Assembly: GCA_002600635.1 (NCBI GenBank)
Contig: CP021371.1
Span: 2,297,001-2,361,000, forward strand
DNA from: Rhizobium sp. ACO-34A
Lineage (GTDB): Bacteria; Pseudomonadota; Alphaproteobacteria; Rhizobiales; Rhizobiaceae
Length of the DNA stretch: 64,000 bases
Reading direction: 5' to 3'
Every line of letters starts with the position of its first letter. Position 1 is the first letter of the stretch. Positions 61,420 to 64,000 of this stretch are shown here, one piece after another. A program made the position numbers and the translations under genes. A model generated the notes under the pieces. The model saw only the letters and a list, made by a program, of their open reading frames with translations. It did no database searches and had not been told where the DNA came from.

Positions 61420-62104
61420 ATTCCGTCGCCCCGGGAGTGATCTGTGGAACGGCCGGTGTTGGCTTGTAGTCCGGTATCACGAGACCACCCGAAATCAGCA
61501 GCTTGGCCCCCTCTTCCGGCGACATGTCCAGCATCTTGATCCGGTCGCGTGGCACAAACATCAGGAAGCCGGCAGTCGGCACGGGCGTCGGCGGCAGGAA
61601 TACGGCGACCATCTCCACGCCGTCCTCGTTCAGCTTCGCGGCGATTTCCCCCTGGGCATCGGTTGCAATGAACACGAGCGCCCACATGCCCGGGCTCGGA
61701 AACTCGATCAGGCCGACCTTCTTGAAGGAGGAGGACTGATCCTTCAGTACGCTTTCGAAGATCTGCTTGACGCTCTTGTAGACCGTGCGGACCAAGGGTG
61801 TGCGGTGGAAGATCTGCTCCCCGAAATCGACGATCGACCGGCCGATCAGGTTCTTGCCGAGAAAGCCGATCAGCGTGATGGCGACCAGCGCGATCAGCAG
61901 GCCAAGCCCCGGCACCGCGAATTTCAGGTAGCTTTCGGGATTGTAGCGCTCGGGGATATACGGCTTCACCCAGCTGTCGGCCCAGTGAATGAAGGTCCAT
62001 GTCAGCCAGATGGTAATCGTCACCGGCGCGCAGATGATGAGGCCGGTCAGGAAGTTGTTTCTGAGCCGCGTTGCGACGGATATACGGTCGGAAGTCTCGT
62101 TCAT
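61409..62104 (-). CDS. DUF502 membrane protein
   Basis: This 231-aa protein has two N-terminal transmembrane segments (about 15-40 and 62-85: FAVPGLGLLIALVAITLIGF) and a cytosolic/periplasmic domain with FPSPGMWALVFIATDA and FLPPTPVPTAGFLMFVPRD, the DUF502 signatures. Often found next to recG/glmS in rhizobia; function unknown. ATG 62104 is preferred over 62248, which would add 48 non-conserved residues. Confidence 0.9.
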   Translation of the reverse strand: MNETSDRISVATRLRNNFLTGLIICAPVTITIWLTWTFIHWADSWVKPYIPERYNPESYLKFAVPGLGLLIALVAITLIGFLGKNLIGRSIVDFGEQIFHRTPLVRTVYKSVKQIFESVLKDQSSSFKKVGLIEFPSPGMWALVFIATDAQGEIAAKLNEDGVEMVAVFLPPTPVPTAGFLMFVPRDRIKMLDMSPEEGAKLLISGGLVIPDYKPTPAVPQITPGATEFNP

Positions 62105-62308
62105 CGCTCGCTTGCGTCTATGTTGCGTCGCCGTAAAACCCCGGATGGAAGGCGACAATGCCGGAGGGTACCGGACCATGCAAGGGCAATGCCGGTAAAT
62201 ATTCCGGCGCGCACCTTCACTTTCGTGGGCGAACAGGCATGCCGGCAAAGGCAGCAGCGGTGACGGCCCCTATCGCGGTTTCGTCACCTTCCGCCTCGCC
62301 TCGGATGA

Positions 62309-64000
62309 TCACTCCACCGTGACCGACTTGGCGAGGTTACGCGGCTGGTCGACGTCAGTGCCCATGAAGACCGCCGTGTGGTAGGCAAGCAGCTGGATCG
62401 GCAGCGCGAACACCATCGGCGAGATGATCTCCGCGACGTTGGGTAGCACAATGGTCGCCATGGTTTCGAGCTTAGAGGCGGCAGCCCCCTTCTCGTCGGT
62501 GATGAAGATAATGCGGCCGCCACGGGCCGCCACTTCCTGCATGTTCGACACCGTCTTTTCGAAGAAGCGGTCGTAAGGCGCAATCACGATCACCGGCATG
62601 TTTTCGTCGATCAGCGCGATCGGGCCATGCTTGAGTTCGCCGGCCGCATAGCCTTCGGCGTGGATGTAGGAGATTTCCTTGAGCTTCAACGCGCCTTCCA
62701 TGGCAAGCGGGAAACTCGTGCCGCGGCCGAGATAAAGCACGTCCTTGAACTTCGACAGGTCGCGGGCGAGGCTTTCCATCTGCGGCTGGATGCTGTTCAG
62801 CACCTGGCTCATGATGCGCGGCATCTCCGCGAGGCTCTTGACCAGTTGCTTCTCTTCCTCGGGCGATACCGTGCCGCGCGCCTTGCCGGCGGCGATCGCA
62901 AGCGAGGCGAGCACGGCGAGCTGGCAGGTGAAGGCCTTGGTGGAGGCAACGCCGATTTCCGGGCCGGCGAGAATCGGGAAGATCGCATCGGATTCCCGGG
63001 CGATGGTCGATTCCTTGACGTTGACGATCGCGCCGATCTTCAGGCCTTGCTCATGGCAGTAGCGCAGCGAAGCCAGCGTATCCGCGGTCTCGCCGGACTG
63101 CGAGATGAACAGCGCTGCCTGATCCTTGTAGAGCGGCATCTCGCGGTAACGGAATTCGGAGGCGACATCGATCTCGACCGGCAACCGGGCATAACGCTCG
63201 AACCAGTACTTGCCGACGAGGCCGGAGAGATAGGCCGTGCCGCAGGCCGAAACGGCTAGCCCGCGCAGCGACTTGAAGTCGATGGCCGCATCGACTGCCT
63301 TCACGGTGTGGCCGTTGAAATCGACATAGTTCGAAAGTGCGTGGGAGATCACTTCCGGCTGTTCGTAGATCTCCTTTTCCATGAAGTGGCGGTGGTTGCC
63401 CTTGTCGACGACGAAGGCGGTCGCCTGGGAAATCTGGTGCGGACGCTCGACCGGATTGCCGGCGAAATCGATGATCTCGGCGCTATCCCTGTGCAGGATC
63501 GCGCAGTCGCCATCGACCAGATAGGCGATCTCGTTGGTGAACGGAGCAAGCGCGATGGCATCCGAGCCGAGGAACATTTCGCCCTTGCCGAAGCCGATCG
63601 CAAGCGGAGGCCCGAAGCGGGCGGCCATGATGGTATCGGGATCGTCGGCGAACATCACCACCAGCGCGTAGGCGCCGGTGACGTGGTTCAGCATGGCGAG
63701 CATCGCCGCGCGGTTGTCGAGACCCTGCCGGCGATACTTCGCGATCAGCTGGGCAACGACTTCCGTGTCGGTCTGGGTGGTGAACACCGCACCGCCGGCG
63801 ATCAGTTCGTCCTTGAGCTCGGAGAAATTCTCGATGATGCCGTTATGCACGACGGCGACGCCATCGACGAAATGCGGGTGGGCATTGGTCTCGTTCGGCA
63901 CGCCATGGGTTGCCCAGCGGGTGTGGGCGATGCCGATGCTGCCGGCGAGCGGTTCGCCGTCGAGCTTCTTTTCGAGGTTGAAAAGCTTGCCCTCGGCCCG
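62309..64000 (-). CDS. glmS: GlmS, glutamine-fructose-6-phosphate aminotransferase (5' end missing)
   Basis: The enzyme makes glucosamine-6-phosphate for peptidoglycan and lipopolysaccharide. Codon-aligned sequence runs off the right edge; residues before GTG 63901 read RAEGKLFNLEKKL then GIAHTRWATHG, the conserved N-terminal glutaminase region, so the catalytic Cys1 lies outside. Downstream are HNGIIENF and two SIS domains (SQSGETADT and LGRGTSFPLAMEGALKLKE). C-terminus QPRNLAKSVTVE is conserved. 563 codons visible of about 608. Confidence 0.97.
   Translation of the reverse strand, partial: RAEGKLFNLEKKLDGEPLAGSIGIAHTRWATHGVPNETNAHPHFVDGVAVVHNGIIENFSELKDELIAGGAVFTTQTDTEVVAQLIAKYRRQGLDNRAAMLAMLNHVTGAYALVVMFADDPDTIMAARFGPPLAIGFGKGEMFLGSDAIALAPFTNEIAYLVDGDCAILHRDSAEIIDFAGNPVERPHQISQATAFVVDKGNHRHFMEKEIYEQPEVISHALSNYVDFNGHTVKAVDAAIDFKSLRGLAVSACGTAYLSGLVGKYWFERYARLPVEIDVASEFRYREMPLYKDQAALFISQSGETADTLASLRYCHEQGLKIGAIVNVKESTIARESDAIFPILAGPEIGVASTKAFTCQLAVLASLAIAAGKARGTVSPEEEKQLVKSLAEMPRIMSQVLNSIQPQMESLARDLSKFKDVLYLGRGTSFPLAMEGALKLKEISYIHAEGYAAGELKHGPIALIDENMPVIVIAPYDRFFEKTVSNMQEVAARGGRIIFITDEKGAAASKLETMATIVLPNVAEIISPMVFALPIQLLAYHTAVFMGTDVDQPRNLAKSVTVE

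Noticed and set aside
1..64000. CRISPR arrays, tRNA/rRNA genes, insertion sequences
   Set aside because: No regularly spaced repeats, cloverleaf or transposase-like frames were recognised by reading; a tool search could still find a divergent tRNA.

Overview
The window looks like the chromosome of a GC-rich alphaproteobacterium, most likely Rhizobiales/Rhizobiaceae (Agrobacterium, Rhizobium, Shinella or Ensifer-like). The reasons are the cobyric acid synthase type, the glycine-betaine transporter next to betaine-homocysteine methyltransferase, the mfd-sdhE // recG - DUF502 - glmS block, and a Mesorhizobium-type integrative and conjugative element (ICE). No rRNA, tRNA, CRISPR array, transposase or integrase was recognised.

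Positions 1-25118 are the conjugation half of the ICE. A tightly overlapping minus-strand mating-pair-formation operon (trbB-C-D-E-J-K-L-F, trbF cut by the window edge) is followed upstream by a CopG-like gene and the coupling protein traG. Positions 9.3-17.4 kb hold a cargo cassette: three LysR regulators, two MFS exporters, an Old Yellow Enzyme and a luciferase-like flavin oxidoreductase. The transfer/excision module follows (17.4-24.1 kb): relaxase, lytic transglycosylase, DUF736, TraF peptidase, DUF2840, a RdfS-like excisionase, a QseM-like DUF2285 antiactivator and an FseA-like activator split into DUF6499 and DUF2285 frames. The two FseA-like frames meet at a UUU-C site that matches the +1 ribosomal frameshift known from ICEMlSymR7A. 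A DUF932 gene closes this part.

Positions 25.6-37 kb look like a defence/accessory island: a Gabija-like pair (OLD-family ATPase/TOPRIM nuclease plus UvrD-like helicase), a GHKL (Hsp90-fold) ATPase with a 76-aa partner, a protein with a QxK nuclease-like motif, and a divergent 777-aa protein with an ExK nuclease-like motif and a C-terminal SEC-C zinc motif. An HxlR regulator and a DUF2867 protein follow. Three decayed copies of a ~100-bp repeat sit between these cassettes, which suggests stepwise accretion. The GHKL/small-protein/nuclease set is my best candidate for an undescribed system.

Positions 37-64 kb look increasingly like core chromosome: MerR/MFS pair with a SoxR-box-like operator, gltS, LysR/SDR pair, a purple-acid-phosphatase-like exported enzyme, two tandem 41-aa membrane peptides, cobQ, a glycine-betaine ABC transporter (proX-W-V) feeding a betaine-homocysteine methyltransferase, a frameshifted small gene, a MacAB-type export system, mfd-sdhE, recG, two unknown small genes, DUF502 and glmS (cut by the right edge). 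The right ICE end could not be placed.
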